From NCBI RefSeq assembly GCF_002796985.1, contig NZ_PEKX01000003.1, positions 78,584-142,583 of the forward strand: a DNA stretch of 64,000 nt. Reading direction: 5' to 3'. Position 1 is the stretch's first letter; the number at the start of each line of letters is the position of its first letter. Both the position numbers and the translations under genes were made by a program. The DNA is from Pseudomonas sp. Its GTDB lineage: Bacteria; Pseudomonadota; Gammaproteobacteria; Pseudomonadales; Pseudomonadaceae. Shown here piece by piece: positions 45,077 to 54,174 of the stretch. The notes under the pieces were generated by a model that had not been told where the DNA came from, did not search any database, and was given only the letters and a program-made list of their open reading frames with translations.

Positions 45077-46933
45077 TCAGGAAGCGCTGATCGCCCTCGG
45101 GTCTTCGCCGCGGTACAGACGCTCGATCAGCTCGGCGCGCGAAGCGAGGATGGCACGCTGGTTCAGCGAGCCCTTGTCGGTGATTTCGCCCTTGTCGATC
45201 GAGGGTGCCTCATCCAGCAGCGCGACCCAGCCGAAGAAGTTGGCGTTGCCGGTGGCCTGCAGGTTGAGCTGCGCCAGCCAGTCGGCGAACCAGGCACGCA
45301 CCCGCTCGCTGCCCAGCACCTCGGCATCGCTGGCCTGCGCCCCCAGGCCGGCCAGCGAGCGGCATCCGGCCAGACGCGGGAACACCAGCAGCGCCAGGCC
45401 GGGGCGATCCGGCGCCAGCAGCACCACGTCCTGCACATAGCGCGAACCGGCCAGCACGGCGCGGGTGCGCAGCGGCCCGACGTTGACGAATACCCCGGAG
45501 GACAGCTTGAAGTCCTCGGCCAGGCGGCCGTCGAACATCAGCCCCAGCTGCGGGTTGCTCTCGTCCGCCAGGCGCAGCGCGTCGCCGGAGCAGTAGTAGC
45601 CCTCCTCGTCGAAGGCTTTGGCGTTCTGCTCGGGGTTGCGCCAGTAGCCGCGCATCAGGTTCGGCCCGCGGTAACGCGCTTCCAGCTTGCCTTCCACCGG
45701 CACCAGCTTGACCTCGCAACCGGGCGCCGGCAGGCCGACATAGCCGGCCACCGACAGCGGCCCGGTGGTGAAGGTGCAGGACGGTGCCGCCTCGGTCATG
45801 CCCAGGCCGGCCATCATGCGGATGCGCTCGCCGCAGTGGGCTTCGGCCAGTCGGTCGAGGCGATCCCAGATGTCCTGGGACAGCCCGGCAGCGGCGAAGA
45901 AGAACAGCCGGATATCGGCGAAGAAGCGCTCGCGCAGTTCAGCATCGCGCTCCAGCGCACTGGCCAGCTCCTCCCAGCCACGGGGCACGGTGAGGTAGGC
46001 CGTTGGCGAGATTTCCTTGAGGTTGCGCAGGGTCTCGTCGAAGCCCTGCGGCGTCGGCCGGCCGTCGTCGATATAGAAGCTACCGCCGTTATACAGGGCG
46101 ATACCCAGGTTGTGGCTGCCGCCAAAGGTGTGGTTCCACGGCAGCCAGTCCACCAGCACCGGCGGTTGCTGGGCGAACTCGGGGAAGGTCTGCAACAGCA
46201 TCTGCTGGTTCGCACAGAGCATCCGCTGAGTGGTCGGCACCGCCTTGGGCAGCTTGGTCGAGCCAGAGGTGAAGAGGAACTTGGCAATCGTCTCGCCATC
46301 GGTGGCGGCGAAGGCGGCGTCCGCTGCGCCGCAATCCGGCGCGTCCAGCAGTTCGTCGAAGGTACGGCAACGCCTGCCCGGCACTTCACCACGGCCGAAC
46401 AGCAGCGGCAGCTCAGCATCCAGCACCGCCTCGATGGCGCGGGCGAAGGGCCTGGCATCGGCGGCGAACACCAGCCCCGGCTGCAGCAACTGGACGATGT
46501 GGCGCAGCTTGGCGAAGTCCTGGGAGACCAGCGAATACGCCGGCGACACCGGGCAATAGGGAATCCCGGCGTACATCGCGGCGAAGGCCAGTTGCAGGTG
46601 TTCAAGGTCGTTGCCCGACAGGATCAGCAGCGGCCGCTCCGGCCCCAGCCCATAGGCCAGCAGGTTCTCGGCGATGCGGCGGGTGCTGTCGAGCATCTGC
46701 GCGTAACTGATACGGCGCCACTGGCCCGAGCCGTCGCGGGCGGCGACGAAAGTCTGTTGCGGGCGCTCGGCAGCCCAGTGCTGCAAGCGCTCCAGCAGGC
46801 GCTCGGGCAGCGGCGCGAGGGCCTCGCGAGCGCGCAGGTAGAGGGTGCCGTCAGCCTCGCGGCGGACCTCCACCTGAGGATGACCGATAGCGACCCGCCG
46901 ATATCCCGGACGGGCGTTGGATGCGACATTCAT
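45077..46933 (-). CDS. fcs: Feruloyl-CoA synthetase
   Basis: 618-residue acyl-adenylate-forming ligase. P-loop-like motif LFTSGSTKLPKAVP, core VDWLPWNHTFGGSHN, and GLGMTEAAP; the C-terminus (YCSGDALRLADE, FKLSSGVFVNVGPLR) matches the Pseudomonas Fcs subgroup, which has an unusual C-terminal domain. It converts ferulate, p-coumarate or caffeate with CoA and ATP to the CoA thioester. The start at 46933 is supported by GGAAG and the vdh spacing. Third in the order ech-vdh-fcs. Confidence 0.92.
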   Translation of the reverse strand: MNVASNARPGYRRVAIGHPQVEVRREADGTLYLRAREALAPLPERLLERLQHWAAERPQQTFVAARDGSGQWRRISYAQMLDSTRRIAENLLAYGLGPERPLLILSGNDLEHLQLAFAAMYAGIPYCPVSPAYSLVSQDFAKLRHIVQLLQPGLVFAADARPFARAIEAVLDAELPLLFGRGEVPGRRCRTFDELLDAPDCGAADAAFAATDGETIAKFLFTSGSTKLPKAVPTTQRMLCANQQMLLQTFPEFAQQPPVLVDWLPWNHTFGGSHNLGIALYNGGSFYIDDGRPTPQGFDETLRNLKEISPTAYLTVPRGWEELASALERDAELRERFFADIRLFFFAAAGLSQDIWDRLDRLAEAHCGERIRMMAGLGMTEAAPSCTFTTGPLSVAGYVGLPAPGCEVKLVPVEGKLEARYRGPNLMRGYWRNPEQNAKAFDEEGYYCSGDALRLADESNPQLGLMFDGRLAEDFKLSSGVFVNVGPLRTRAVLAGSRYVQDVVLLAPDRPGLALLVFPRLAGCRSLAGLGAQASDAEVLGSERVRAWFADWLAQLNLQATGNANFFGWVALLDEAPSIDKGEITDKGSLNQRAILASRAELIERLYRGEDPRAISAS

Positions 46934-47062
46934 GGGAGCGTCTTCCGTAAAGGCACGCCACCGCGCCCAGCGGCACGGTGGCGGGAATATTGTTCTTGTT
47001 CTGCCCGGCGTCCTGCCGGGCAATCGTATCCGCAGCCCGGATCGGCGGCTCAGATCGGCGGC

Positions 47063-48514
47063 TCAAATGGGATAGTGGCGCGGCGTGGTTTGCAGGGTGA
47101 TCCAGCGCAGCTGGGTGAAGTGGTCGATGGCGGCACGGGAGCCGAAGCTGCCGTAGCCGCTGGCCTTGACCCCGCCGAAGGGGATCTGCGCCTCGTCGTG
47201 CACGGTCGGCCCGTTGATATGGCAGATGCCCGACTCGACGCGCCGCGCCAGGTTCAGCGCGCGCGCCTGGTCGCGGCTGAAGATCGCCGCCGACAGGCCG
47301 TACTCGCTGTCGTTCGCCACCCTCAGGGCTTCCTCGTCACCATCCACCCGGATCACCGAGAGCACCGGGCCGAAAGATTCCTCGGCGTACAGGCGCATCT
47401 GTGGCGTCACCCCGTCGAGCAGCGCCGGCTGCATCACCGCGCCCTCGAAATCGCCACCGCAGAGCAGGCGTGCGCCCTTCTCCAGCGCGTCGTCGATCAG
47501 CCCACGAATGCGCCGGGCCGAGGCGGCATCCACCAGGCTGCCGAGTACCGAAGCCGGGTCGGTAGGGTGGCCGGCGCGCAGGCTGGCGGTCTTCTTCGCC
47601 AGGCGTTCGACGAAATCGTCGGCGACGCGCCGGTCGACGATCAGCCGCTCGGTGGACATGCAGATCTGCCCCTGGTTGAAGTAGCCACCGAAGGCTGCCG
47701 CCTCGACGGCTGCATCCAGGTCGGCGTCGTCCAGCACCAGCAGCGGCGCCTTGCCGCCCAGTTCCAGCAGAGCCGGCTTGAGGTGGCGCGCGCACAGCTC
47801 GCCAATGACACGGCCGACGCGGGTCGAGCCGGTGAAGTTGACGCGCTTCACCGCCGGGTTGGCGATCAGCCGTTCCACCAGCACGGCGGCATCTTCCGGG
47901 GCATTGCTCAGGACGTTGACCACGCCATCGCCCACGCCCGCGTCGTGCAGCACCTGGCCGATCAGCCGGTGTACCGCCGGGCATTGCTCGGAAGCCTTGA
48001 GCACCACGGTATTGCCGCAGGCCAGCGCCATCGCCAGGGCGCGCGTGGCGAGAATCACCGGAGCGTTCCAGGGAGCGATGCCGAGCACCACGCCAGCCGC
48101 CTGGCGCATGGCCATGGACAGCGAGCCGGGCACATCGGAGGGGATCACCTCGCCGAGAATCTGCGTGGTCATGCCGGCGGCCTCGCGCAGGATGCCGGCG
48201 GCCAGGTGCACATTGAAACCGTACCAGTTGGCCATGGCGCCGGTTTCCCGCGCGCCGGCGGCAACGAACTCGGCGCTGCGCGCTTCCATCAGCCGCGCGG
48301 CTTCCAGCAGGCGCGTGCGGCGCTCGCCGGGGCCGAGCGCCGACCAGGCGGGAAACGCCGCAGCGGCGGCGGCCACGGCGGCATCGGCATCGTCCAGGGT
48401 AGCGGCGGCGGCGAGGCTGGCGGGCTCACCGGTCAGCGGGTCGAGCCGGGTGAAGGTGCGGCCATCGCTGGCAGGCAAGGCGCGGCCGCCGATCAACAGC
48501 GAGACGGGGTTCAT
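47063..48514 (-). CDS. vdh: Vanillin (aromatic aldehyde) dehydrogenase
   Basis: 483-residue aldehyde dehydrogenase. NAD-site NFTGSTRVGRVIGELCA, general base Glu in LELGGKAPLLVL, catalytic Cys in NQGQICMSTERL. The sequence belongs to the Vdh/salicylaldehyde dehydrogenase group. It oxidises the vanillin or 4-hydroxybenzaldehyde released by Ech to vanillate or 4-hydroxybenzoate. It lies 57 bp after ech. Confidence 0.92.
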   Translation of the reverse strand: MNPVSLLIGGRALPASDGRTFTRLDPLTGEPASLAAAATLDDADAAVAAAAAAFPAWSALGPGERRTRLLEAARLMEARSAEFVAAGARETGAMANWYGFNVHLAAGILREAAGMTTQILGEVIPSDVPGSLSMAMRQAAGVVLGIAPWNAPVILATRALAMALACGNTVVLKASEQCPAVHRLIGQVLHDAGVGDGVVNVLSNAPEDAAVLVERLIANPAVKRVNFTGSTRVGRVIGELCARHLKPALLELGGKAPLLVLDDADLDAAVEAAAFGGYFNQGQICMSTERLIVDRRVADDFVERLAKKTASLRAGHPTDPASVLGSLVDAASARRIRGLIDDALEKGARLLCGGDFEGAVMQPALLDGVTPQMRLYAEESFGPVLSVIRVDGDEEALRVANDSEYGLSAAIFSRDQARALNLARRVESGICHINGPTVHDEAQIPFGGVKASGYGSFGSRAAIDHFTQLRWITLQTTPRHYPI

Positions 48515-48571
48515 GCAGCGGTTCCTCTTGTCATTGTTCTGGCCGCGGAGCGTGGGCCCCGCGGTGGCTGT

Positions 48572-49402
48572 TCAGCGGCGGTAGGCTTCCAGGCCCGGCT
48601 TGATGCTCTTGTCGTCGAGGAACTGCTTCAAGCCCTGCTCGCGGCCATGTTCCGGGTCACGCAGCTGGGCCTGGTCGAGCTTGGCGTAGAGGTAGTCTTC
48701 GCTCTGCTCCCAGGTCAGCTCGCGGCAACGCTTGAAGCCGTTCTTCGCCGCGCGCAGCACCACCGGGTTCTTGTCCAGCAGGTCAGCGGCCAGTTCCAGC
48801 ACCGCATCGCGCAACTCGGCCAGCGGCACGCTGCGGTTGACCAGGCCCATCTGCGCGGCCTTGCGGCCGTCGAAGGTCTTGCCGGTCATGATGTAGTACA
48901 GCGATTCGCGGTGGCCCACGGTGTCGGCCATGGCCTTGCTCACCAGGTTTCCCGGCGGGATGCCCCAGTTGATTTCCGACAGGCCGAACACCGCTTCGTC
49001 CGCAGCGATGGCCAGGTCGCAGGCCACCAGCGGGCTGAAGCCGCCGCCGAAGCACCAGCCGTTGACCATGGCGATGGTCGGTTTGGAGTACAGGCGCAGC
49101 AGCTTCCACTGCCACTCGGAGGCGTCGCGGCGGATGCGTTCCTGGAGGATTTCCGGGCCGGCATCCACTTCGCGGAAGTATTCCTTGAGGTCCATCCCCG
49201 CCGTCCACGCGCTACCGGCGCCGGTCAGCACCAGCACACGGGCGTCGGCATCCTGCTCGACGGTTTCCAGCACGTCGCGCATTTCGCGGTTGAGCGTGGG
49301 GCTCATGGCGTTGCGCTTTTCCGGACGGTTCAGGGTGACCCAGGCGATGCCGGCATCCACTTCAACGGTAACGGTCTGCCAGCGGCCTTCGTACTTGTTC
49401 AT
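48572..49402 (-). CDS. ech: Hydroxycinnamoyl-CoA hydratase-lyase
   Basis: 276-residue crotonase-fold enzyme, clearly of the HCHL type. LNRPEKRNAMSPTLNREM, AWTAGMDLKEYFREVDAGPE and VNGWCFGGGFSPLVACDLAI are hallmarks; Ser123 and Glu143 (in LSEINWGIPPGN) fall at the known catalytic positions of the P. fluorescens enzyme. It hydrates feruloyl-CoA and cleaves it to vanillin and acetyl-CoA. The operator at 49457 lies 55 bp upstream. Confidence 0.95.
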   Translation of the reverse strand: MNKYEGRWQTVTVEVDAGIAWVTLNRPEKRNAMSPTLNREMRDVLETVEQDADARVLVLTGAGSAWTAGMDLKEYFREVDAGPEILQERIRRDASEWQWKLLRLYSKPTIAMVNGWCFGGGFSPLVACDLAIAADEAVFGLSEINWGIPPGNLVSKAMADTVGHRESLYYIMTGKTFDGRKAAQMGLVNRSVPLAELRDAVLELAADLLDKNPVVLRAAKNGFKRCRELTWEQSEDYLYAKLDQAQLRDPEHGREQGLKQFLDDKSIKPGLEAYRR

Positions 49403-49456
49403 GTCTCACCTTTTGCTCTTGTTGTGCTTGGTGGAAAACAAGCTATGCGGGAATTT

Positions 49457-49475
49457 TAGTTATGTCAATTAACTA
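49457..49475. promoter_or_regulatory. MarR-type operator upstream of ech
   Basis: TAGTTAT-GTCAA-TTAACTA: 7-5-7 dyad with one mismatch to the operator at 37822. It overlaps the last codons of the thioesterase gene and sits in the ech promoter position. Confidence 0.75.
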
Positions 49476-49900
49476 TTATCGCAAGTCAACAGCACCGCCA
49501 TGAGCCGTTCGCGCACGAGAGGAGCAATCGGCTCGGCGCGCAGAACACCCGCTTCGTCTCGCGCCCAGACACGCTCGTCATGCCCTTCCACGCGCAGCTC
49601 GCCGTCGGCGCCACGCAGCCGGTGGCGCAGCCCGAAGCTGCTACGCCCGAGGCGCACCAGGTTGGTTTCAATGGACAGAAGATCGCCGAACCGGCTGGGC
49701 CTGAGAAATTTCGAGCGAGTCTCCAGCATCGGCCAGCCGAGGATGCCGTGGCGCTTCATGGCCTCGCTCAGGGGCACGCCGAGACCGTCGAAGAAGGCAT
49801 CGGTAGCGCGGTTGAAGTAGGCGAAGTAGTTCGGGTAGAAGACGATCCCAGCCGGGTCACAGTCGCCCCAGCTGATCTCGACATGGATGACGCTGGTCAT
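49469..49900 (-). CDS. 4-hydroxybenzoyl-CoA thioesterase-family hot-dog protein
   Basis: 143-residue hot-dog thioesterase. WGDCDPAGIVFYPNYFAYFN contains the catalytic Asp of the 4HBT family (D.DPAG...P.Y). The start at 49900 is preferred: GAGAG precedes it, whereas the in-frame start at 49936 would place coding sequence over the operator at 49927. It lies upstream of ech on the same strand and may release free acids from aromatic acyl-CoAs that stall the pathway. The true substrate is unknown. Confidence 0.82.
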   Translation of the reverse strand: MTSVIHVEISWGDCDPAGIVFYPNYFAYFNRATDAFFDGLGVPLSEAMKRHGILGWPMLETRSKFLRPSRFGDLLSIETNLVRLGRSSFGLRHRLRGADGELRVEGHDERVWARDEAGVLRAEPIAPLVRERLMAVLLTCDNS

Positions 49901-49926
49901 GTTGCCGCTCTCGTTATCATGAGATT

Positions 49927-49945
49927 TAATTAACATGATTAACGA
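49927..49945. promoter_or_regulatory. MarR-type operator upstream of thioesterase
   Basis: TAATTAA-CATGA-TTAACGA: one mismatch per arm to the operator at 37822, same 7-5-7 geometry, 27 bp before the thioesterase start. Confidence 0.65.
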
Positions 49946-50144
49946 TATGATCGAGCCTCAGCCACGTCAACGGTAGCATCAATATCAGCTCAGGGCGTCA
50001 GACCGTCGTACAAGGCCTGAGGCAGCTGGCGCACCTGCAAGTCACCCGGCCAGCCCCCTCGAACTCGCACCACCGGACTCCGTACTGCTCCGGCTTGAAG
50101 GCGGCGAACCCGCCGCACTTCAGGTTGCAGCGTGGCGGGGACCG

Positions 50145-51044
50145 TCAGAACGGCACGGTCAGCTTGACCCAGTACGCGTCGCCCTGGGCGCGGTTGCGCA
50201 CCTCGGTTTCCTTCGACCACTTGGCGGTGACGAACCAGCCGTCGTTGCCGCTGTATTTGATCGACGGGCCGACGGCGAAGCTGCGGCCCTTGTTGTCCTC
50301 GATGCGCTCGCCGTCCTGGCGGTCATCCGTAGTCTGCCGGTAGTAGTAGCCGCCCAGGCCGGCCACCCAGCCATTGCCAAAGCCCCAACCCACCGCGTAG
50401 TCGACATGGAATTCCTGCCCCGAGCGGTAATCGGTGTCGGGGTTCTTGCGGTTGAAGTCGTACATCACCTTGGCGTCGGCATTGAGCCCGGCGGGGTCGA
50501 CGTAGGTCATCGCATACACCGGCTCGAACACCCAGTAGTTGCGGCCGGGGTTGGCCAGGTCGTTTTTATCGTAGCGGCCGGTGGGGGCGATCATGTCGAA
50601 GGCCAGGATGCTGTGGAACTTGTCGCTGTGGTGGAAGCCCAGGGCCGGGCCGAAGATCGCGTCGCCCAGCCCGCTGTTGCGCTGCGACTGGCCATTGAGC
50701 TTCACCTTCACGTCCACCAGCGGGACGATGGCGTGCAGCGCGAAGCTGCCGCCCAGCAGGCTGTAGTCGCTGACCCAGATCAGCCGGGGAACGATGGCGT
50801 TGGCGCGCACGCTGAAGTCCACCGGCAGCTTTTCGCCGTCATTGCCGCGCAGGTTGTCGGCCTCGTAGTGGTTGACGAACAGCTGACCGTAGAAGCCCGG
50901 CGGTGGCATCGCGCCGGACATGTAGTTCTCCGCGCCCAGCGGGTAGGACGTGCCACCGCCCTCGGTGGCGTGGGACAGGTTGGCGGCGCCGAACAGCGTG
51001 GCGCAGGCAGTGAGGCGGAGCAGGTTCGCAAGGGTGGGAGTCAT
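50145..51044 (-). CDS. SphA-like outer-membrane protein (phenol meta-pathway family)
   Basis: 299-residue outer-membrane beta-barrel with signal peptide (LANLLRLTACATLFGAANLS, cleavage near SHA) and a C-terminal Phe (YWVKLTVPF). The segments NHYEADNLRG, FDMIAPTGRYDK and GRNYWVFEPVYAMTY are characteristic of the transporter family annotated as phenol degradation protein meta. AAGG precedes ATG 51044. It is 92 bp after dmpP on the same strand, so probably the last gene of the dmp transcript and likely aids uptake of phenolics. Confidence 0.88.
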   Translation of the reverse strand: MTPTLANLLRLTACATLFGAANLSHATEGGGTSYPLGAENYMSGAMPPPGFYGQLFVNHYEADNLRGNDGEKLPVDFSVRANAIVPRLIWVSDYSLLGGSFALHAIVPLVDVKVKLNGQSQRNSGLGDAIFGPALGFHHSDKFHSILAFDMIAPTGRYDKNDLANPGRNYWVFEPVYAMTYVDPAGLNADAKVMYDFNRKNPDTDYRSGQEFHVDYAVGWGFGNGWVAGLGGYYYRQTTDDRQDGERIEDNKGRSFAVGPSIKYSGNDGWFVTAKWSKETEVRNRAQGDAYWVKLTVPF

Positions 51045-51135
51045 CGGGTCAACCTTTGTTGTTGTTATCGGTCGGGCGCACGCCGGCTCCCCGCTCATGC
51101 GAGGTGCCGGGTGCTACGGGTTCGGATGTGCTTGA

Positions 51136-52197
51136 TCAGATGCGTTTGAAGAGCGCCGAGCGCTGGCTCTCGCCAGCGCCATCGGCGGCGCTGTAGAAGC
51201 GCTCCATGAAGATGTCGCGCTCGAACAGGCGGCCCTGCATCAGGCAGGTGATGGCCGCGTCGATCATCGGCGGCGGCCCGCACAGGTAGGCCTTGTGTCC
51301 GCTGAAGCGACCGTCGAAGTGATGCCGGGCGGCGTCATGGACGTAGCCGTGGTAGCCGCTCCACTCGGCATCCGTGGCGGCCTGGCTGAGGGCCGGCACG
51401 TAGGTGAAGTTGGCGTGGCGGGCGGCCAGTTCCTCGAACAGCTCGCGGTTGTACAGTTCAGCGAGGGTACGGGCGCCCTGGAACAGGGTGATGCGCCGCG
51501 TATCGCCCTGCGCCAGCAGGTCGAGGATCATTGACTGCGGGCTGGAAAGCCCCGAACCGCCAGCGATGAAGATCAGGTCGCCGGGCTGCGAGCTGCGCAC
51601 GAAGAACTGGCCATAGGGGCCGGAGAGTTCCAGCTCGTCGCCCACCTGCAATTGCTGGTGGATATGCGCGGTAGCGACCCCGCCCTCCACCCGTCGCACA
51701 TGCAGTTCCACTTCGTCCGGGCGGTCCGGCGAATTGGCCAGGGAGAATGCCCGCGTGCCCTCGATACCCGGCAGCTGCAGGTTGACGTACTGCCCGGCCT
51801 GGAAGGCCATCGGTCGGTCGAGCTTCAAGTGCACGCCGCGAATGGTCGGCGACAACTCCACCAGGCCGGTGACCACCGCACGGTAGTCCTCCACCGGGTG
51901 GCCGGCGAAGTCCGGGTCGACATCGACATCGGCCTCGATCACCAGGTCGCTGCGGGGGATGGCGCAGCAGGCGAGGACCTTGCCCTCGTCGCGCTCCATG
52001 TCCATCAGCGCGAAGGACGAAGCGGCGCCGAGGTCGACCTCGCCTTCGAGCACCTGGCACTTGCAGGTGGCACAGGTGCCGTGGCCGCAGGCGAAAGGCA
52101 GCCAGACGCCCTGGCGCAGGGCGGCCTGGAGGATGGTCTGGCCCTCCTCCACCTCGATCTGTTCGCCGGTGGGTTCGATGGTGACTTGGTAGCTCAT
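51136..52197 (-). CDS. dmpP: Phenol hydroxylase reductase component
   Basis: 353-residue FAD/[2Fe-2S] reductase. N-terminal plant-type ferredoxin (CGHGTCATCKCQ plus a distal Cys in VLACCAIP), FAD domain (RAFSLANSPDRPDE) and NAD domain (IFIAGGSGLSSPQSMI, YLCGPPPMIDAAI). It supplies electrons from NADH to the DmpLNO hydroxylase. Last enzyme gene of dmpKLMNOP; 11 bp after dmpO. Confidence 0.95.
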   Translation of the reverse strand: MSYQVTIEPTGEQIEVEEGQTILQAALRQGVWLPFACGHGTCATCKCQVLEGEVDLGAASSFALMDMERDEGKVLACCAIPRSDLVIEADVDVDPDFAGHPVEDYRAVVTGLVELSPTIRGVHLKLDRPMAFQAGQYVNLQLPGIEGTRAFSLANSPDRPDEVELHVRRVEGGVATAHIHQQLQVGDELELSGPYGQFFVRSSQPGDLIFIAGGSGLSSPQSMILDLLAQGDTRRITLFQGARTLAELYNRELFEELAARHANFTYVPALSQAATDAEWSGYHGYVHDAARHHFDGRFSGHKAYLCGPPPMIDAAITCLMQGRLFERDIFMERFYSAADGAGESQRSALFKRI

Positions 52198-52208
52198 GGC
52201 GGCGCTCC

Positions 52209-52568
52209 TCAGTTGCGGCTGCCGCCCAGGCCTTCGAGGCCGGGGGTGTGCAGGTGCAGCAGGCTCTTGTGGGCGACACCGTTGTCGGTCAGGCCGCGTA
52301 CCGGGTCAGGGGTGAACGGTTGGTCGTCCAGGCGCCATTGGGCGGCGGCGAAGTCGACCTGCGCGGCATCCGGGTGCTGCGAGATGGCCGGCTTGACCAC
52401 CTGTTCGACGAATTCGGCGAACGGCTGAGTCGGGTTCACCGGCAGGGTGAAGGGCGCGCAGAACAGCAGGTGGTTTTCCCAGCACAGGTAGACCAGCTGC
52501 GCGCCGTGGAAGTTGGCCTGGCGGTCCAGGGGCTGGGCGGTGTAGGTGCCGATGGCGATCACGGACAT
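52209..52568 (-). CDS. dmpO: Phenol hydroxylase small (gamma) subunit
   Basis: 119 residues: IGTYTAQPLDRQANFHGAQL and LLFCAPFTLPVNPTQPF, typical of the gamma subunit of multicomponent phenol hydroxylase. It packs on the DmpN and DmpL subunits in the (LNO)2 complex. Follows dmpN by 59 bp. Confidence 0.93.
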   Translation of the reverse strand: MSVIAIGTYTAQPLDRQANFHGAQLVYLCWENHLLFCAPFTLPVNPTQPFAEFVEQVVKPAISQHPDAAQVDFAAAQWRLDDQPFTPDPVRGLTDNGVAHKSLLHLHTPGLEGLGGSRN

Positions 52569-52627
52569 GGCGATGTTCCTCTTGTTCTTGTCGGAAGCGG
52601 GGCGCGGCCTGCGCGCCCCGCTGCGGT

Positions 52628-54142
52628 TCAGCCGGTCTTGCGTGTGGCGCCCTGCAGGTCCTGCCAGCGCTGGTGTTCGGGGGAGCCCTGGTACTCGAAG
52701 TTGTCCTGGCCGGGGGCGATGTTGTAGTAGTCGCGCACCACCGCCTCGACGTCGCCGCCTCCACAGTTGCCCTGGAGGATCTGGTGCACCGGCAGCCAGG
52801 CCTGCACGTACTTCTCCGGTTCAAAGGTGAAGATGTCGCAGCAGCCATCGGAGCAGAAGTGATAGCGCTCGCCCTCATGCAGCACGCTGCGGTGGCTCAG
52901 GGTCGTGGGGTCGTCCGGCTCGGTGAAGGCCAGGGGGATCTGGCATATCTGGCAGAGCATCGGCAGGGTCGGGTTGTAGAAGCGCTCGCCGCGCGCCTGC
53001 AGGTCGCGCCAGTGCTCGTAGCGCGGGCGGTAGTACTGGTCGAAGGTGTCCGGGTACTTGGCCGAGAGCCAGTCCAGCTCTTCGTCGGTGGGCACCCAGG
53101 TATGGAAGTTGGTGGCCTGGCTGTACTGGTAGAAGATCGACCACGCCTGGTGGGTGATGTGCTCCTTGCCGATGGTGGTCTGTTCGACGTACTTGGGCGG
53201 GCGGATGCCGTAGCGCTCCAGGTCCTTGAACAGCGCGCCGCCGGCCTCCTCGAAGTACACCTCCCAGGCCTCGGCCCAGGACATGACTTTGTTCGGCAGC
53301 ATGTAGTCCATCATCATCCCGACCAGGGTCAGCAGGCGGTAGCCGCGCCAGAACCACTTGTCGATCCAGCGCTGGACGATGGGCACGTTGTCCTCGTGCT
53401 GCTCCAGCAGGAACTTGATCACCTCAAGGCCCAGGGTCATGTGCCGGGCCTCGTCGGACTGCGCCGAGAAACCGAAGGTGACGGTGGCCATGTCGCCGTT
53501 GAAGGCCGCGCCGGACATGAAAGGCACGAACAGCAGGTTGGTCAGCACGTACTCGAAGGAGAACGAGATGGCCGTGAGGAACTCGAACGGGCCGGCGGTG
53601 CGGGCATCCTCGAAGAACGACTTGGGCACCGAGAGGAACCACACGCGGTCGTGCATGTGGGCGAAATCATGCAGGCCGTTGAAGTGCTTGTTGTAGTGGC
53701 TCATCGCGTGAACCTGGGTCTGCACATGGCGCAGCTCGTCGATCGCCTGCATTTGGCAGGCGACCCGCGCGCCGGCGCCGCCGAAGTGCCGACCGACCCG
53801 CGCAAAGCCCTGGTAGGCCTGGTACTCCAGGGGCGTGACGCCGCACAGGAAGAGCTTCAGCGCGTTGACATAGCGGGCGTCGGAAATATTCTGGTGGCCG
53901 TTGTTCTGGGCGAAGGCGTCGAAGATCGCGTAGAGCTTCTTCTCCTTCTCGGCCTGGTACTTCCAGTAGGCATCCATGGTCAGGCGGAAGGGGTCTTCCC
54001 ACTTGTCCCAGTCGGTGATCTTGATGCCCTCGAAGCGCTCGTAGGGGTAGATGTCTTCCTTGCTCTGGTAGCTCGGCTCCCAGCCGAGGTCGCGGGTCAG
54101 GCAGCGGTACTTGTCTTTCTGGTTCAGGCGTTTGGCGGCCAT
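52628..54142 (-). CDS. dmpN: Phenol hydroxylase large (catalytic) subunit
   Basis: 504-residue diiron oxygenase subunit. Iron ligands come from two helical pairs: Glu in GVTPLEYQAYQG with IDELRHVQTQ, and SDEARHMTLGLE with the preceding helix Glu. It hydroxylates phenol or methylphenols to catechols using O2. GGAG precedes ATG 54142 and the next residues AAKRLNQKDKYR are the family N-terminus; the longer frame upstream is in the dmpM region. A C-terminal Cys-rich patch (LCQICQIPL, CSDGCCDI) is the zinc finger known in this family. Confidence 0.95.
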   Translation of the reverse strand: MAAKRLNQKDKYRCLTRDLGWEPSYQSKEDIYPYERFEGIKITDWDKWEDPFRLTMDAYWKYQAEKEKKLYAIFDAFAQNNGHQNISDARYVNALKLFLCGVTPLEYQAYQGFARVGRHFGGAGARVACQMQAIDELRHVQTQVHAMSHYNKHFNGLHDFAHMHDRVWFLSVPKSFFEDARTAGPFEFLTAISFSFEYVLTNLLFVPFMSGAAFNGDMATVTFGFSAQSDEARHMTLGLEVIKFLLEQHEDNVPIVQRWIDKWFWRGYRLLTLVGMMMDYMLPNKVMSWAEAWEVYFEEAGGALFKDLERYGIRPPKYVEQTTIGKEHITHQAWSIFYQYSQATNFHTWVPTDEELDWLSAKYPDTFDQYYRPRYEHWRDLQARGERFYNPTLPMLCQICQIPLAFTEPDDPTTLSHRSVLHEGERYHFCSDGCCDIFTFEPEKYVQAWLPVHQILQGNCGGGDVEAVVRDYYNIAPGQDNFEYQGSPEHQRWQDLQGATRKTG

Positions 54143-54174
54143 GGTGGGTCTCCGGATTCTTGTCGTTGTACGGA

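Noticed and set aside
45044..49459. A 1471-codon open frame on the plus strand
   Set aside because: It is antisense to fcs, vdh and ech, which carry unmistakable catalytic motifs; long shadow frames are usual in GC-rich DNA with third-position bias.
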